Part shown: positions 8,293-17,939 of the stretch, piece after piece
How the letters are laid out: the number at the start of each line of letters is the position of its first letter
How positions within the stretch are numbered: position 1 is the stretch's first letter
Source of the DNA: Lacrimispora sphenoides JCM 1415
Lineage (GTDB): Bacteria; Bacillota; Clostridia; Lachnospirales; Lachnospiraceae
Direction of reading: 5' to 3'
DNA length: 64,000 nt
Assembly (NCBI RefSeq): GCF_900105615.1
Contig: NZ_LT630003.1
Coordinates: 3,286,001 to 3,350,000 of the forward strand
The notes under the pieces: model-generated
The model's input: the letters and a program-made list of their open reading frames with translations, nothing else
The model's database searches: none
What the model was told of the DNA's origin: nothing
Position numbers and translations under genes: made by a program

Positions 8293-9780
8293 ATGAATGA
8301 AGCAAAAGCAACATTGTCAGCACCAGAAATCAAAGTAAAAAAAGTCAAAAGCCCTTTTGAACTGAAAATGCAATTCTTCGGGCTTCCGGCCGCACTGATT
8401 GTATTCGGCCTATTCTATTCCACCCCGGTCCCTGTAGGACTGTCCTATGCAGGAAAGATGGCTCTGGGGGTATTCTTAACTGCCCTTATTTTATGGGTCT
8501 CGGAAAGCATTCCTAATTACACGGTCTCCCTTCTTGTCATTGTGGCCCTTCCCATCCTTGGCGTCTGGGAAGAAGAAAAAGCCATGGGCGTGTTGGGCTA
8601 TGAGGTTATCTGGCTGACATTTGCAGCCTTTATCATCGCCTCAGGCATGGAAAAAAGCGGCCTTGCTAAACGGCTTGCCTTAAATCTCATAACCAGGTTC
8701 GGAAAAAGCGCAAACAGCATTCTGCTTCTACTGATGGCAACCAACTTCCTGATTGCTTTTGTCGTACCCTCCACCACGGCCCGGGCGGCAATGATGTTTC
8801 CCATTGTTCTGCTGGTAATCGAAGCATTCGGAACTACTATGAACGACCCTAAGAATAATCTGGGAAAACTTCTTGCCTTACAGGGAATTCAGTCCAATAA
8901 CCTGTCCACAGGAGCCATCGTAACCGCAACCAGCGCCCAGATCATGGCCATCGGCTTTATTAAGGATTTAACCGGGCAGAACATTTCATGGACCTACTGG
9001 TTCATTGCATCCGCCCCGGTCACCATACTCACATTGCTGGCATCATTTTTCATAGGAAAACTATTGTTTAAAATTCCTGCTTCCAATGCAAAGATTAACT
9101 TAAGCCTTCTGGAAGAGGAACGCAAAAATCTTGGTAAAATGAGTCTGGTGGAAAAGAAAGCATTGGTCATCTTTGGCATCACCATTGCCTTATGGGCCAT
9201 TGATACCAGGCAGATTCATTTATTCGGATTCCAGCTCAGCCTTGTAATGGTAGCTATTTTATCAGCGGCATTATTCTTCATGCCCTATCTTGGCATACTG
9301 AAATGGAAAGAGGCCAAAATTTCCTGGAATCTTCTGATTTTCGCCTGCGGGGCTTATGCTGCAGGAGTGGCTTTGGATGAAACCGGTGTGGCTGCATGGG
9401 GGCTTAACGCTCTGTTCGCCCACTTAGGCATTGAGAATATGAGCTTTACTGTAATATTTGCTGTCATCATGCTGATCGCCAGCTTTAGCCACTTTATCTT
9501 CACCTCCAAGACAGTGCGGACCATTATTCTTATTCCCACAATCATCGGCATCGCCAATGCAACCGGGATCAATCCTGTTGCCCTGGCCCTTCCGGCTGCA
9601 TTTTGCATTTCCGATACCATTACTTTGCCGCCTCACAGCAAAGTCAATTTAATCTATTACAATACCGGCTTTTTCAATGTCCTTGAACAAATGCTTTACG
9701 GCACACTGGTGCTGCTTGCCAAATGGGGCTTAATGATCATCGCCTCCCTGACCTGGTTCCGATTCATTGGACTGGTATAA
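8293..9780 (+). CDS. DASS-family anion/dicarboxylate transporter
   Basis: A 495-residue polytopic membrane protein of the divalent anion:sodium symporter (DASS, SLC13/CitT-like) family. It has about 12 hydrophobic segments in two inverted halves, each with a re-entrant region (VIWLTFAAFIIASGMEKSGL in half one, LLIFACGAYAAGVALDETG in half two), and the family signature VPSTTARAAMMFPIVLLV. Members import or exchange di- and tricarboxylates such as citrate, tartrate or succinate, or sulfate; the substrate here is not determinable. AAAGGAG precedes the start. It heads a three-gene unit with an exported protein and an ApgM-type mutase and is divergent from a LysR gene. Confidence 0.9.
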   Translation: MNEAKATLSAPEIKVKKVKSPFELKMQFFGLPAALIVFGLFYSTPVPVGLSYAGKMALGVFLTALILWVSESIPNYTVSLLVIVALPILGVWEEEKAMGVLGYEVIWLTFAAFIIASGMEKSGLAKRLALNLITRFGKSANSILLLLMATNFLIAFVVPSTTARAAMMFPIVLLVIEAFGTTMNDPKNNLGKLLALQGIQSNNLSTGAIVTATSAQIMAIGFIKDLTGQNISWTYWFIASAPVTILTLLASFFIGKLLFKIPASNAKINLSLLEEERKNLGKMSLVEKKALVIFGITIALWAIDTRQIHLFGFQLSLVMVAILSAALFFMPYLGILKWKEAKISWNLLIFACGAYAAGVALDETGVAAWGLNALFAHLGIENMSFTVIFAVIMLIASFSHFIFTSKTVRTIILIPTIIGIANATGINPVALALPAAFCISDTITLPPHSKVNLIYYNTGFFNVLEQMLYGTLVLLAKWGLMIIASLTWFRFIGLV

Positions 9781-9798
9781 CAGAAAGGAAAAAACTAT

Positions 9799-10536
9799 AT
9801 GAACAGAATAAAAAAATTATCATATATCTCATGCCTCTGCCTGTTTGTCTCATTGGCGGCGGTACAGACCTCCTACGCAGGAGATGCCGGTAAAGTAGTA
9901 TCCATGGAAGACCGGATAACGCCTGATGGGCAAGATGGAATCATTACCCAGACCATAAATGCCAAAACCAATGAATCCGGGGAAGTCATCTTTCCCATTT
10001 GGAAGGATGCTGCCATAGAATCCATGAAAGCTATCTCCGGTACTCTGACAGCAGATGAAGTTACTGAAAAAACAGATGGCGACCTGTCTTATTATCTGGC
10101 GGTGTTTGCTGAAAATGAAAAGGAGGTTTCCTTTCAGGTGGTTTTACGGGGAAAAGGATTTTACGCAGGAGAAGCTGCGGATTTGGGCGATACCTATCCC
10201 GGCAATGCAAAGGAACTCTCATTTAAGGCCAAAAACACCACCCCAATATCCATCGGTTCTTACCAGATGAAAATTGCCGTCCCAAAGGGAAAAGAGCTTC
10301 TTAATATCGTGGATTATTCCGATAAAAAGCCTTTCACCATCACCAGCGAGGACGGATATACGTTCGGAGGATTTGATTTCGGAAAGGTTTCCCCGGGAAA
10401 AGAATCAAAGCTTGCCATTAACGTGTTTGACAAGAAAAGCGGTTCCTCTGTTTTCCTATGGATCATCATTATCCTGCTGTCAGCCGGATTCATGTACCGC
10501 AATTTAGACCTGCTTAAAAAGCCGGTCAATGAATAA
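9799..10536 (+). CDS. Exported protein of unknown function with C-terminal membrane anchor
   Basis: I do not recognise this 245-residue protein. Residues 1-28 are a signal peptide ending in SYA. The middle is predicted extracellular and looks beta-rich, without cysteines or known motifs. Residues about 221-238 (SSVFLWIIIILLSAGFMY) form a single membrane helix, with a short positively charged cytoplasmic tail (LKKPVNE). It would be a membrane-tethered outside domain. It starts 19 bases after the DASS gene and 24 bases before the mutase gene, so it is almost certainly co-transcribed; a role as accessory or sensor for the transporter is an inference from position only. Confidence 0.75.
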   Translation: MNRIKKLSYISCLCLFVSLAAVQTSYAGDAGKVVSMEDRITPDGQDGIITQTINAKTNESGEVIFPIWKDAAIESMKAISGTLTADEVTEKTDGDLSYYLAVFAENEKEVSFQVVLRGKGFYAGEAADLGDTYPGNAKELSFKAKNTTPISIGSYQMKIAVPKGKELLNIVDYSDKKPFTITSEDGYTFGGFDFGKVSPGKESKLAINVFDKKSGSSVFLWIIIILLSAGFMYRNLDLLKKPVNE

Positions 10537-10560
10537 ATCGAAAAAAGGATGAGTGATCAT

Positions 10561-11814
10561 ATGAGGAAAAGACAGGGAATACTGATTATTTCAGATGGGC
10601 TGGGAGACCGGCCAATAAAAGCGCTGGGCGGTTTAACCCCGTTAGAATATGCAAATACGCCAAACCTGGACCGCCTGGCAAGGGAAGGCTGCACAGGGAA
10701 CGTCTATCCTATCGCCCCAGGGATACCCGTTGGCACCGATGTGGGCCATATGGAGATCTTTGGCTGCGATTCCGATAAGTACTACCCCGGCAGAGGCCCT
10801 CTGGAAGCTTTAAGCGGAGGAATCGAAATCCTGGAAGGAGATGTTGCCTTTCGGGGGAATTTTGGAACCATTGACGAGGAATATACAGTGATCGACCGGA
10901 GAGCCGGACGGATTCAGGAGGGGACCAGGGAACTTGCCGAAGCCTTATCCGGAATGAAGCTTAGAGACGGCACAACAGTTCTCGTGAAAGAGCTGACCCA
11001 GCACAGGGTCGCAGTGGTACTTCGAGGGAAGGGACTGTCTGCGGCTATTGTACCCACAGATGTAGGTACTGCAAACGAAGGAGCAAAGCTGGTAATCCCC
11101 TGTCCAGAGGATCCGGCCTGTAAAGAGGCTGCAAAAACTGCTGAAAACCTGTGGGAATTCACCAGGAATGCTATAGAGATCCTAAAAAACCATCCTGTCA
11201 ACCAGGAACGGATCAGGAAGGGCCTGCTGCCGGCTAACGTAATCATAACCAGGGGGCCGGGGCAGCTAAGCACCATACCGAGTACGGCCCGGCAGCTGGG
11301 CATCCGCGCCCTCTGCATTGCAGGCGATATCACAGTAGGAGGGATCGCCCGGCTGGTTGGATTCGATTATTACATACAGGATTCCTTTACCGGGGGATTT
11401 CGCACAGACATCATGGGAAAAGCCAGGAAGGCTGTGGAATCGATAAAGGAAGGCTACGACTGGGTCATCGTCCATATAAAGGGCACCGATCTGGCAGGTC
11501 ATGACAACCAGCCTCTGGAAAAGGTCCGGATCATAGAAGAGATCGACGGCATGGCAGGCTATATCATGGATCACATTAACGGAGAACAATGTTACATCGC
11601 TTTCACAGCAGACCATTCCACCCCCTGTGAAGCAAGAGACCATACAGGAGACGGTGTCCCCACCATTCTCTGGGGTTGGGACGTAAGACGGGATAAGACA
11701 GAAAAGGCGGGAGAAACCTTTTTTATGGAAGGAGCCTTACAAAGCCTTAAGGCAAGGGATATATTTACCATGCAAATGGACCTGATGGGCTTTACCAAAA
11801 AAAGAGGAGCCTGA
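10561..11814 (+). CDS. apgM: Archaeal-type 2,3-bisphosphoglycerate-independent phosphoglycerate mutase (ApgM)
   Basis: A 417-residue alkaline-phosphatase-superfamily enzyme of the ApgM group, which interconverts 3- and 2-phosphoglycerate. Metal ligands and active site are visible: DGLGDRP near the start, the nucleophile region PVGTDVGHMEIFG (Thr in the nucleophile position), YYPGRGPLEAL, DRRAGR, and the C-terminal metal-binding HIKGTDLAGHDNQP and TADHSTPCEARDHTGDGVP. The start at 10561 is preferred because GGATGAG lies seven bases upstream; an ATG at 10549 abuts the AAAAAAGG and is less likely. Its place as the last gene of a transporter operon is odd for a glycolytic enzyme and suggests that it may act on the imported compound. 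Confidence 0.85.
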   Translation: MRKRQGILIISDGLGDRPIKALGGLTPLEYANTPNLDRLAREGCTGNVYPIAPGIPVGTDVGHMEIFGCDSDKYYPGRGPLEALSGGIEILEGDVAFRGNFGTIDEEYTVIDRRAGRIQEGTRELAEALSGMKLRDGTTVLVKELTQHRVAVVLRGKGLSAAIVPTDVGTANEGAKLVIPCPEDPACKEAAKTAENLWEFTRNAIEILKNHPVNQERIRKGLLPANVIITRGPGQLSTIPSTARQLGIRALCIAGDITVGGIARLVGFDYYIQDSFTGGFRTDIMGKARKAVESIKEGYDWVIVHIKGTDLAGHDNQPLEKVRIIEEIDGMAGYIMDHINGEQCYIAFTADHSTPCEARDHTGDGVPTILWGWDVRRDKTEKAGETFFMEGALQSLKARDIFTMQMDLMGFTKKRGA

Positions 11815-11834
11815 TCCAGAAAAATAAAAGAAAG

Positions 11835-11871
11835 CGCCGGAAAATGATGAAACTGCTGTTATTTTCCGGCG
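11835..11871. terminator. Bidirectional terminator between apgM and the aminotransferase
   Basis: Eleven-base stem CGCCGGAAAAT / ATTTTCCGGCG, loop of 15, followed on the plus strand by GTTTTTGTTTT. The minus strand also exits into a T-rich run, so it can end both convergent operons. Confidence 0.85.
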
Positions 11872-11879
11872 TTTTTGTT

Positions 11880-13187
11880 TTATGATTCCTTTAGAATCTT
11901 ATCAATGCTTACGATCTTCACACAAAGGGCGAATAATTCCATCGCAAGGATCAGATCAGATAAGGGAGGATAAGAAGGCGCAATACGGATATTGTTATCC
12001 CTTGGATCTTTACCATATGGGTAAGTGGCTCCTGCTCCGGTCATGACGAGACCTGATTTCTTGCACCTTGCCACAATGGCCTTTGCACATCCGTCAAGAG
12101 AATCAAAGGAAATGAAATAGCCGCCTTTGGGACTGGTCCATTCTCCGATTCCAAGTCCGCCAAGCTCTCTTTCCAGGATCTGGTTCACTGCTTCGAATTT
12201 CGGTCTCATGATATCTGCATGCTTTCTCATATGCTCTACCATGCCGTGAATATCTCCAAAGAAGCGTACATGGCGCAGCTGGTTTACCTTATCATGGCCG
12301 ATGGTCTGAATCTTTAACTGTTTCATTATGTCAACCAGGTTGTTCTGGCTGGCCGCGATGGTTGCGATACCGGAACCTGGGAAGCTGACTTTTGAAGTGG
12401 AGGCGAATTTATAAACCATATCCGGATTACCGGCTCTCTTGCACTCTGCAAGGATTTCAATGAGATGATCCTGGTCCCTGTCGTATAAATGATGAATGGT
12501 ATACGCATTGTCCCAGTAGATACGGAAGTCTTTTGCAGCCGGTTTTAACCGGGCAAAACGGCGTACCGTATCATCGGAATAGGAAATTCCCTGAGGATTG
12601 GAATACTTCGGAACACACCAGATCCCTTTAATGGAGTCATCGTTTGCCACCAGCTCTTCCACCATATCCATATCCGGACCGGTTGGGGTCATGGGAACAT
12701 TCACCATCTCAATCCCAAAGTATTCGGTTATGGAGAAATGTCTGTCGTATCCAGGAACAGGGCATAAGAATTTCACTTTATCCAGCTTGCTCCAGGGAGT
12801 ACTTCCCATAACGCCGTGAGTCATGGAGCGTGAAACCGTATCATACATGACATTTAAGCTGGAGTTTCCGTAAATAATGATATGGTCAGGCGCAACCTCC
12901 ATCATATCGGCAAGAAGCTCCTTTGCCTCCTTGATTCCGTCAAGCACCCCATAGTTACGGCAGTCGGTACCGTCATCACAGGTTAAATCGTCGTTGCTGC
13001 TCAATACATCCATCATTCCCATGGATATATCCAGCTGTTCTGTGCTGGGCTTTCCTCTGGACATATCAAGCCTTAAGTCCTTGCCCTGAAACTCCTTATA
13101 CTGCACGTGAAGCTGTTTTCTCAGTTCCTGTAACTCTTCCTTTGTCATCTCAACATATGGCTTCATAGATTTCTTTTTCCTCCTCAT
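11880..13187 (-). CDS. Class I aspartate aminotransferase (type Ic-like)
   Basis: A PLP-dependent aminotransferase of about 435 residues, of the Ic-like aspartate aminotransferase group recognisable from KDLRLDMSRGKPSTEQLD near the start. PLP-site residues include YGNSSLNVMYD, the Asp of YWDNAY and the Schiff-base lysine in KFASTSKVSFPGSG. It would make aspartate from oxaloacetate and glutamate. It is the last gene of the aspS2-gatCAB operon, starting 11 bases after gatB, with AAAGGAG overlapping the gatB stop. A second ATG at 13166 (MKPYVEM) also has an AGGAGG upstream and matches the usual start of the family, so the first seven residues are uncertain. The context suggests aspartate supply for tRNA charging. 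Confidence 0.88.
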   Translation of the reverse strand: MRRKKKSMKPYVEMTKEELQELRKQLHVQYKEFQGKDLRLDMSRGKPSTEQLDISMGMMDVLSSNDDLTCDDGTDCRNYGVLDGIKEAKELLADMMEVAPDHIIIYGNSSLNVMYDTVSRSMTHGVMGSTPWSKLDKVKFLCPVPGYDRHFSITEYFGIEMVNVPMTPTGPDMDMVEELVANDDSIKGIWCVPKYSNPQGISYSDDTVRRFARLKPAAKDFRIYWDNAYTIHHLYDRDQDHLIEILAECKRAGNPDMVYKFASTSKVSFPGSGIATIAASQNNLVDIMKQLKIQTIGHDKVNQLRHVRFFGDIHGMVEHMRKHADIMRPKFEAVNQILERELGGLGIGEWTSPKGGYFISFDSLDGCAKAIVARCKKSGLVMTGAGATYPYGKDPRDNNIRIAPSYPPLSDLILAMELFALCVKIVSIDKILKES

Positions 13188-13197
13188 ATAGACTCCT

Positions 13198-14631
13198 TTA
13201 ACCTAATAGTTCCTTAAGAATCCTGTTGACCGCTCCCGGATCGGCTTTTCCCTTCATAGACCGCATGGTCTGGCCTACCAAAAATCCAAAAGCTTTCTCT
13301 TTCCCACTATGATAATCCTCCACGGACTGTGGATTAGCGGAAACGATTCCCTCAATTACCCTGTGCAGCTCCTCTTCGTCATTTACTACCCTTAATCCTT
13401 TTTCTTCCACATACTGTTCCGGATCAATGTTTTCTGAGAAGATCTTTTCAAAGACTTCCTTGCCCACGGTACGGTTAATGGTACCATTATCTACTAAAAG
13501 AATTAATTTTGCAAGGTTTTCCGCGGAAAATGTCATTTTTTCAGGATCCGTGTCATGCTCTTTTAAAAGCCGCATGGCCTCTACCATCAGCCAGTTTGCA
13601 GCCTCTTTCGGCTTACCGCAGATTACGGTGACCGCTTCAAAAATATCTGCCATATGCTTAGAGCCGGTGATGATATCCGCATCATATTCAGAAAGCTTAA
13701 ACTCCTCCTGATAGCGGGCCATCTTCTCGGTCCGAAGCTCCGGCTGTCTGGCCCTTATGCTCCTGATCCATTCATCACTTATGGCCACTGGAGGCAGATC
13801 CGGGTCCGGGAAATAACGGTAATCCCTGGCATCCTCTTTGGAGCGCATGGCATAGGAGGATTCCTTGTTGTCATCCCACCGCCTTGTTTCCTGAACCACC
13901 GGTTTCCCTTCTTCAAGCAATTCGATCTGGCGCTTCCGCTCTCCTTCAATGGCACGGGCAATGGCCTTAAAGGAGTTTAAATTTTTCATCTCCGTTCTGG
14001 TTCCCAGTTCGGAGGAACCGGCCTCACGGACAGATAAGTTCACATCGGCTCTCATGGAGCCTTCCTGAAGCTTACAGTCGGAGGCACCCAGATACTGAAT
14101 GATGAGTCTCAGCTTTTCCAGATAGGCGATCACCTCATCCCCGCTTCTCATATCAGGTTCTGAAACGATTTCAATGAGGGGAACCCCGCTCCGGTTAAAA
14201 TCTACCAGGGAACAATCCTCCCATTCGTCATGGATAAGCTTCCCAGCATCTTCTTCCATATGGATCTCATGGATTCCGATTTTTTTCTTTCCTGCAGGTG
14301 TGTCAATCTCCACGCAGCCATCGTGGCAGATGGGGAGATAAAGCTGGGATATCTGATAGTTCTGTGGATTATCGGGATAAAAGTAATTCTTCCGGTCAAA
14401 CTTGCAGTACTGGTTGATCTGACAGTTTACCGCAAGGCCTACTGCAAGGGCATATTCCACTACCTGCTTATTAAGGACTGGAAGGGAACCGGGCATACCA
14501 GAGCATACCGGGCAGGTGTGGGTATTGGGTGCTCCGCCGAATTCCGTAGAGCAGGCACAGAAGATTTTCGTGTTTGTGGCAAGTTCCACATGGACCTCCA
14601 GTCCTATAACTGTCTCATACTGTTTGCTCAT
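13198..14631 (-). CDS. gatB: Asp-tRNA(Asn)/Glu-tRNA(Gln) amidotransferase subunit B
   Basis: Kinase-like and tRNA-binding subunit of GatCAB. It activates the side-chain carboxylate of mis-acylated Asp-tRNA(Asn) or Glu-tRNA(Gln) with ATP before ammonia from GatA completes the amide. The 477-residue sequence has the family start ETVIGLEVHVEL, the zinc-type cysteines (FCACSTEFG, CPVCSGMPG), KFDRKNYFYPDNPQNYQISQ, and the C-terminal YqeY-like tail that contacts tRNA. Its ATG follows the gatA TAA with no gap (TAAATG), suggesting coupled translation. Confidence 0.96.
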   Translation of the reverse strand: MSKQYETVIGLEVHVELATNTKIFCACSTEFGGAPNTHTCPVCSGMPGSLPVLNKQVVEYALAVGLAVNCQINQYCKFDRKNYFYPDNPQNYQISQLYLPICHDGCVEIDTPAGKKKIGIHEIHMEEDAGKLIHDEWEDCSLVDFNRSGVPLIEIVSEPDMRSGDEVIAYLEKLRLIIQYLGASDCKLQEGSMRADVNLSVREAGSSELGTRTEMKNLNSFKAIARAIEGERKRQIELLEEGKPVVQETRRWDDNKESSYAMRSKEDARDYRYFPDPDLPPVAISDEWIRSIRARQPELRTEKMARYQEEFKLSEYDADIITGSKHMADIFEAVTVICGKPKEAANWLMVEAMRLLKEHDTDPEKMTFSAENLAKLILLVDNGTINRTVGKEVFEKIFSENIDPEQYVEEKGLRVVNDEEELHRVIEGIVSANPQSVEDYHSGKEKAFGFLVGQTMRSMKGKADPGAVNRILKELLG

Positions 14632-16137
14632 TTACCTCTCCTCCCTTCCCGCGGGTCTTATAATAGCATCTGCCGCCATAGGGGGCATCTCATAGCTTCT
14701 GCTCTGCTCAAAAGCAAAGCCTGCCCGGATGATGTCCTTTTCCTTAAAACAATCCCCAATAAACTGAACTCCAATGGGCAGTCCTTTAGAATCCTTGCCA
14801 CAGGGAACCGTAAGACCTGGAAGTCCGGCAAGGTTTACGGAAATGGTATAGATATCGCCCAGATACATCTTTAAGGGGTCGCTTAAGCTCTCTCCAAGCT
14901 TTGGTGCCGTGGACGGGGAAGCAGGCCCTAAAATCACATCGTATTTTGAAAATGCCTCGTCAAATGCTTTCTTGATCAAAGCCTTTGTCTTTAATGCCTT
15001 CAGATAATAGGCGTCATAATAACCGGAGCTTAAGACAAAGGAACCAAGCATGATGCGCCGTTTTACCTCCGGGCCAAAGCCCTGGGAACGGCTCTTTTTA
15101 TACATGCCGTGAAGTCCATTGTATTCTTTTGCACGATAGCCATATTTCACCCCGTCAAACCTGGATAAGTTGGAGCTGGCCTCTGCGGAAGCGATCACAT
15201 AATATGCCGGAATCGCATATTCCACCATACCCAGATCAAAAGTCTCCAGAATAGCTCCTTTTTCCTCCAGGACTCCTGCGGCTTTTAAAACCGCCTCCTT
15301 TACCTCCGGATCAAGGCCTTCCCCCAGATAATCCGCCGGTATGCCGATCCTCATTCCCTTCACATCATCTCTTAAAGCCTCAGTAAAGTCACAGTCTTTC
15401 CGCTCCACGGATGTGCTGTCCTTTTCATCATGGGAAGCCAGAACCTCAAGAACCGCGGCGCAGTCCGTCACGTCCTTTGCAACAGGGCCGATCTGGTCTA
15501 AGGAAGACCCATAGGCAATCAGCCCGTACCTGGAAATGGTTCCGTAAGTAGGCTTTAACCCGGTAACTCCGCAAAAAGAAGCCGGCTGTCTTATGGAACC
15601 TCCTGTATCCGAGCCCAAGGCATAAAAGCATTCCGCCGCCGCTACTGCCGCACAGGAACCGCCGGAGGAACCGCCGGGAACGTGGTCCGGGTTCCATGGG
15701 TTTCTTGTAACTCCGTATGCCGAAGTTTCCGTGGTGCTTCCCATGGCAAACTCATCCATATTGGTTTTTCCAAGAATTACTGCTCCGGCCTTTTTTAAAT
15801 TCTCCACTGCTGTGGCTGTATAAGCAGGAACGAAGTCCCAGAGGATTTTGGAGCTGCAGGTGGTCTTCATTCCATCGATGCAGATGTTATCCTTTACCGC
15901 TACCGGTACACCTGCCAGAGGACCGGTCAGTTCACCGGCTGCGATCTGCTTCTGCACCTCCTCTGCCTGTTTCAGTGCACGTTCTTCCTCTATGGTCACA
16001 AAGCTGTTAAGCACCGGCTCCATGGCCTTTATCTGACCCAGTACTGCTTTTACTGCTTCTACGGAAGTAACCTCTCCGTCTTTTATTTTTTTCCCCAACT
16101 GTACCGCCGTGAGGGATAATATTTCTTTCGCTGTCAT
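14632..16137 (-). CDS. gatA: Asp-tRNA(Asn)/Glu-tRNA(Gln) amidotransferase subunit A
   Basis: Glutaminase subunit of GatCAB; releases ammonia from glutamine and channels it to GatB. The amidase-signature Ser-cisSer-Lys triad is visible: the Lys in PVAVKDNICI, the cis-Ser in GGSSGGSCAAVAA, and the nucleophile Ser in GSDTGGSIRQPASFCG. Length 501 residues is usual. The start MTAKEILSLTAVQ is chosen at 16137 because GGGGGGAG lies eight bases upstream; an upstream in-frame ATG would run into gatC. The gene begins 13 bases after gatC. Confidence 0.96.
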   Translation of the reverse strand: MTAKEILSLTAVQLGKKIKDGEVTSVEAVKAVLGQIKAMEPVLNSFVTIEEERALKQAEEVQKQIAAGELTGPLAGVPVAVKDNICIDGMKTTCSSKILWDFVPAYTATAVENLKKAGAVILGKTNMDEFAMGSTTETSAYGVTRNPWNPDHVPGGSSGGSCAAVAAAECFYALGSDTGGSIRQPASFCGVTGLKPTYGTISRYGLIAYGSSLDQIGPVAKDVTDCAAVLEVLASHDEKDSTSVERKDCDFTEALRDDVKGMRIGIPADYLGEGLDPEVKEAVLKAAGVLEEKGAILETFDLGMVEYAIPAYYVIASAEASSNLSRFDGVKYGYRAKEYNGLHGMYKKSRSQGFGPEVKRRIMLGSFVLSSGYYDAYYLKALKTKALIKKAFDEAFSKYDVILGPASPSTAPKLGESLSDPLKMYLGDIYTISVNLAGLPGLTVPCGKDSKGLPIGVQFIGDCFKEKDIIRAGFAFEQSRSYEMPPMAADAIIRPAGREER

Positions 16138-16150
16138 ACGAGTCTCCCCC

Positions 16151-16444
16151 CTATTCCACTGTTTTTGGCACCTTAAAGGCTCCATCCTTACTTTCCGGAG
16201 CATTTTTTAAGATGTTCTCTCTGTCGTCACCGTTTTCCACCACATCCTCACGGAAAATGTTGTGTACCGGGAATACATGGGACATGGGTTCCACGCCGTC
16301 GGTATTCAGTTCATTTAATTTATCAATATAATCCAGCATACGGCCCATATCATTCTTTGCAGCTTCCCTTTCTGTCTGGTCAAGTTCAAGCTGTGCCAGG
16401 ATTCCTACATATTCGATTGTAGCATCATCGATCATGTGTGCCAT
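16151..16444 (-). CDS. gatC: Asp-tRNA(Asn)/Glu-tRNA(Gln) amidotransferase subunit C
   Basis: Small belt-like subunit (97 residues) that wraps GatA and GatB and stabilises the complex. The family pattern is clear: [17 protein letters not shown] near the start, a central helix [28 protein letters not shown], and FREDVV / ILKNAPES at the end. The start at MAHMIDD is set by AAAGGAGG nine bases before the ATG; the longer reading frame upstream (to 16501) is not translated in homologues. Confidence 0.94.
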   Translation of the reverse strand: MAHMIDDATIEYVGILAQLELDQTEREAAKNDMGRMLDYIDKLNELNTDGVEPMSHVFPVHNIFREDVVENGDDRENILKNAPESKDGAFKVPKTVE

Positions 16445-16544
16445 CTTTTTCTTCCTCCTTTCATATTTCCAGCCCACGTTTTCTGGGCAGGACCCACCCA
16501 TTTTCCCGGGCGTAAAGGGATACCCGCAGGGTGATTCCTCTTTA

Positions 16545-17876
16545 TTATGGTTCCAGTCTCGTTACATCTCTTGGAAAAAGGGTGGTCTCCCTAATATTTC
16601 CTTCATCAAGAAGACGCATGGTAAGGCGCTCCAGACCGATTCCAAGGCCTCCGTGAGGCGGCATACCATATTGGAATATCATTAAATAGGAAGAAATATC
16701 CTCCGGATTCATGCCTCTGGCCTCCATTTTCTTGAGGATCGCTGCATAATCATGGATTCTCTGGCCACCGGTAGTCACTTCCAGTCCCTTAAATAACAAA
16801 TCAAAGCTTAAGGTAAACTTAGGGTCTGCCGGATCGTCCATGGCATAGAAAGGACGCTTCTTTGACGGATAATGGGTAACAAATACAAAATCACTGCCAT
16901 ACTCTTCCTTAAAGTACCGGCCGATAAGCACTTCCTCCTCCGGTTCCAGATCATAGGGGTTTCTGATCTTGCGGTTGTATTTCCCCGAAACCAGCTCCTT
17001 TGCTTCTGCAAAACGGACTGTTGGGATACTAGTCACATCGGGGAGTGTGACCTTAAGCATCTTAAGCTCTGTTTCATATTCCTCGCATAGAAGTCCAAAG
17101 GTATACTGGAGCATGGCTGTCTCCATTTCCATGATCTCCTCAAAGCTGTCAATGTATCCCATTTCAAAGTCCATACTGGTATATTCATTTAAATGTCTTG
17201 TTGTATTATGCTTTTCCGCACGGAAGACGGGAGCGACCTCAAATACCCGGTCGTATACGCCTACCATGGTCTGCTTATAAAACTGGGGACTTTGACCCAG
17301 TTCTGCTTTTTTATTAAAATAATCCAGTTTAAATACGTTGGAGCCGCCTTCTGCTCCGCGGGCTACGATCTTTGGTGTACGGATCTCCGTAAAACCCTGG
17401 CTGTGAAGGAAGTCCCTGAAGCCTCTTACAATGCCTTCCTGAATACGGAACTTTGCCCTCTCCATGGGATTGCGAAGGGTAATGGGGCGCAGCGTCAGCT
17501 TTGTCTCAAGGGAAGTGTTTAATTTCCACTTGCTGATTGCCACAGGAAGGGCCTCTGCCGGCTGGGACAAACGTTCAATCTCCAAAAGGCGGATTTCAAA
17601 CCCATGGGGAGCCCTCTCTTCCTTTGATACGATTCCAGTGACCCGGACCGTTGACTCTTCTTTTAAAAGACTTAAGTCAAAATCCGTTTTCCCTTCCTCG
17701 TACACACACTGTACCAGTCCTTCTGCTTTCCGAAGGATCACAAAAGCAACCTCTCCCATATCCCTTATGGTATGGACGCTTCCTTCCATTTTTACGGTCC
17801 GGCCTTCATAACCGCCGGATTTGATGCGGTCCACAGGGACCGTCTCCTTTTCTTTAACACCACTGATAAATTCCAT
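16545..17876 (-). CDS. aspS2: Aspartate-tRNA(Asp/Asn) ligase, archaeal type
   Basis: Class IIb aminoacyl-tRNA synthetase of 443 residues. An N-terminal OB fold ([25 protein letters not shown]) binds the anticodon and a C-terminal catalytic domain carries motif 2 ([21 protein letters not shown]) and motif 3 ([15 protein letters not shown]). The length and the missing bacterial GAD insertion make it archaeal-like AspRS rather than the ~590-residue bacterial AspS. Sitting directly before gatCAB, it is probably the non-discriminating enzyme that makes Asp-tRNA(Asn) for amidation. The start MEFISGV at 17876 has AAGGAG nine bases upstream. AsnRS is the main alternative label, but the gene context argues for AspRS. 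Confidence 0.85.
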   Translation of the reverse strand: MEFISGVKEKETVPVDRIKSGGYEGRTVKMEGSVHTIRDMGEVAFVILRKAEGLVQCVYEEGKTDFDLSLLKEESTVRVTGIVSKEERAPHGFEIRLLEIERLSQPAEALPVAISKWKLNTSLETKLTLRPITLRNPMERAKFRIQEGIVRGFRDFLHSQGFTEIRTPKIVARGAEGGSNVFKLDYFNKKAELGQSPQFYKQTMVGVYDRVFEVAPVFRAEKHNTTRHLNEYTSMDFEMGYIDSFEEIMEMETAMLQYTFGLLCEEYETELKMLKVTLPDVTSIPTVRFAEAKELVSGKYNRKIRNPYDLEPEEEVLIGRYFKEEYGSDFVFVTHYPSKKRPFYAMDDPADPKFTLSFDLLFKGLEVTTGGQRIHDYAAILKKMEARGMNPEDISSYLMIFQYGMPPHGGLGIGLERLTMRLLDEGNIRETTLFPRDVTRLEP

Positions 17877-17939
17877 ATCTGCATTCTCCTTACCTGAATG
17901 TAATTGTTTTGATTCCGGCAAAGGGTATTTGATCGTTTA

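Noticed and set aside
16545..17876. Asparaginyl-tRNA synthetase
   Set aside because: AsnRS and archaeal-type AspRS look alike, but the operon with gatCAB favours a non-discriminating AspRS.
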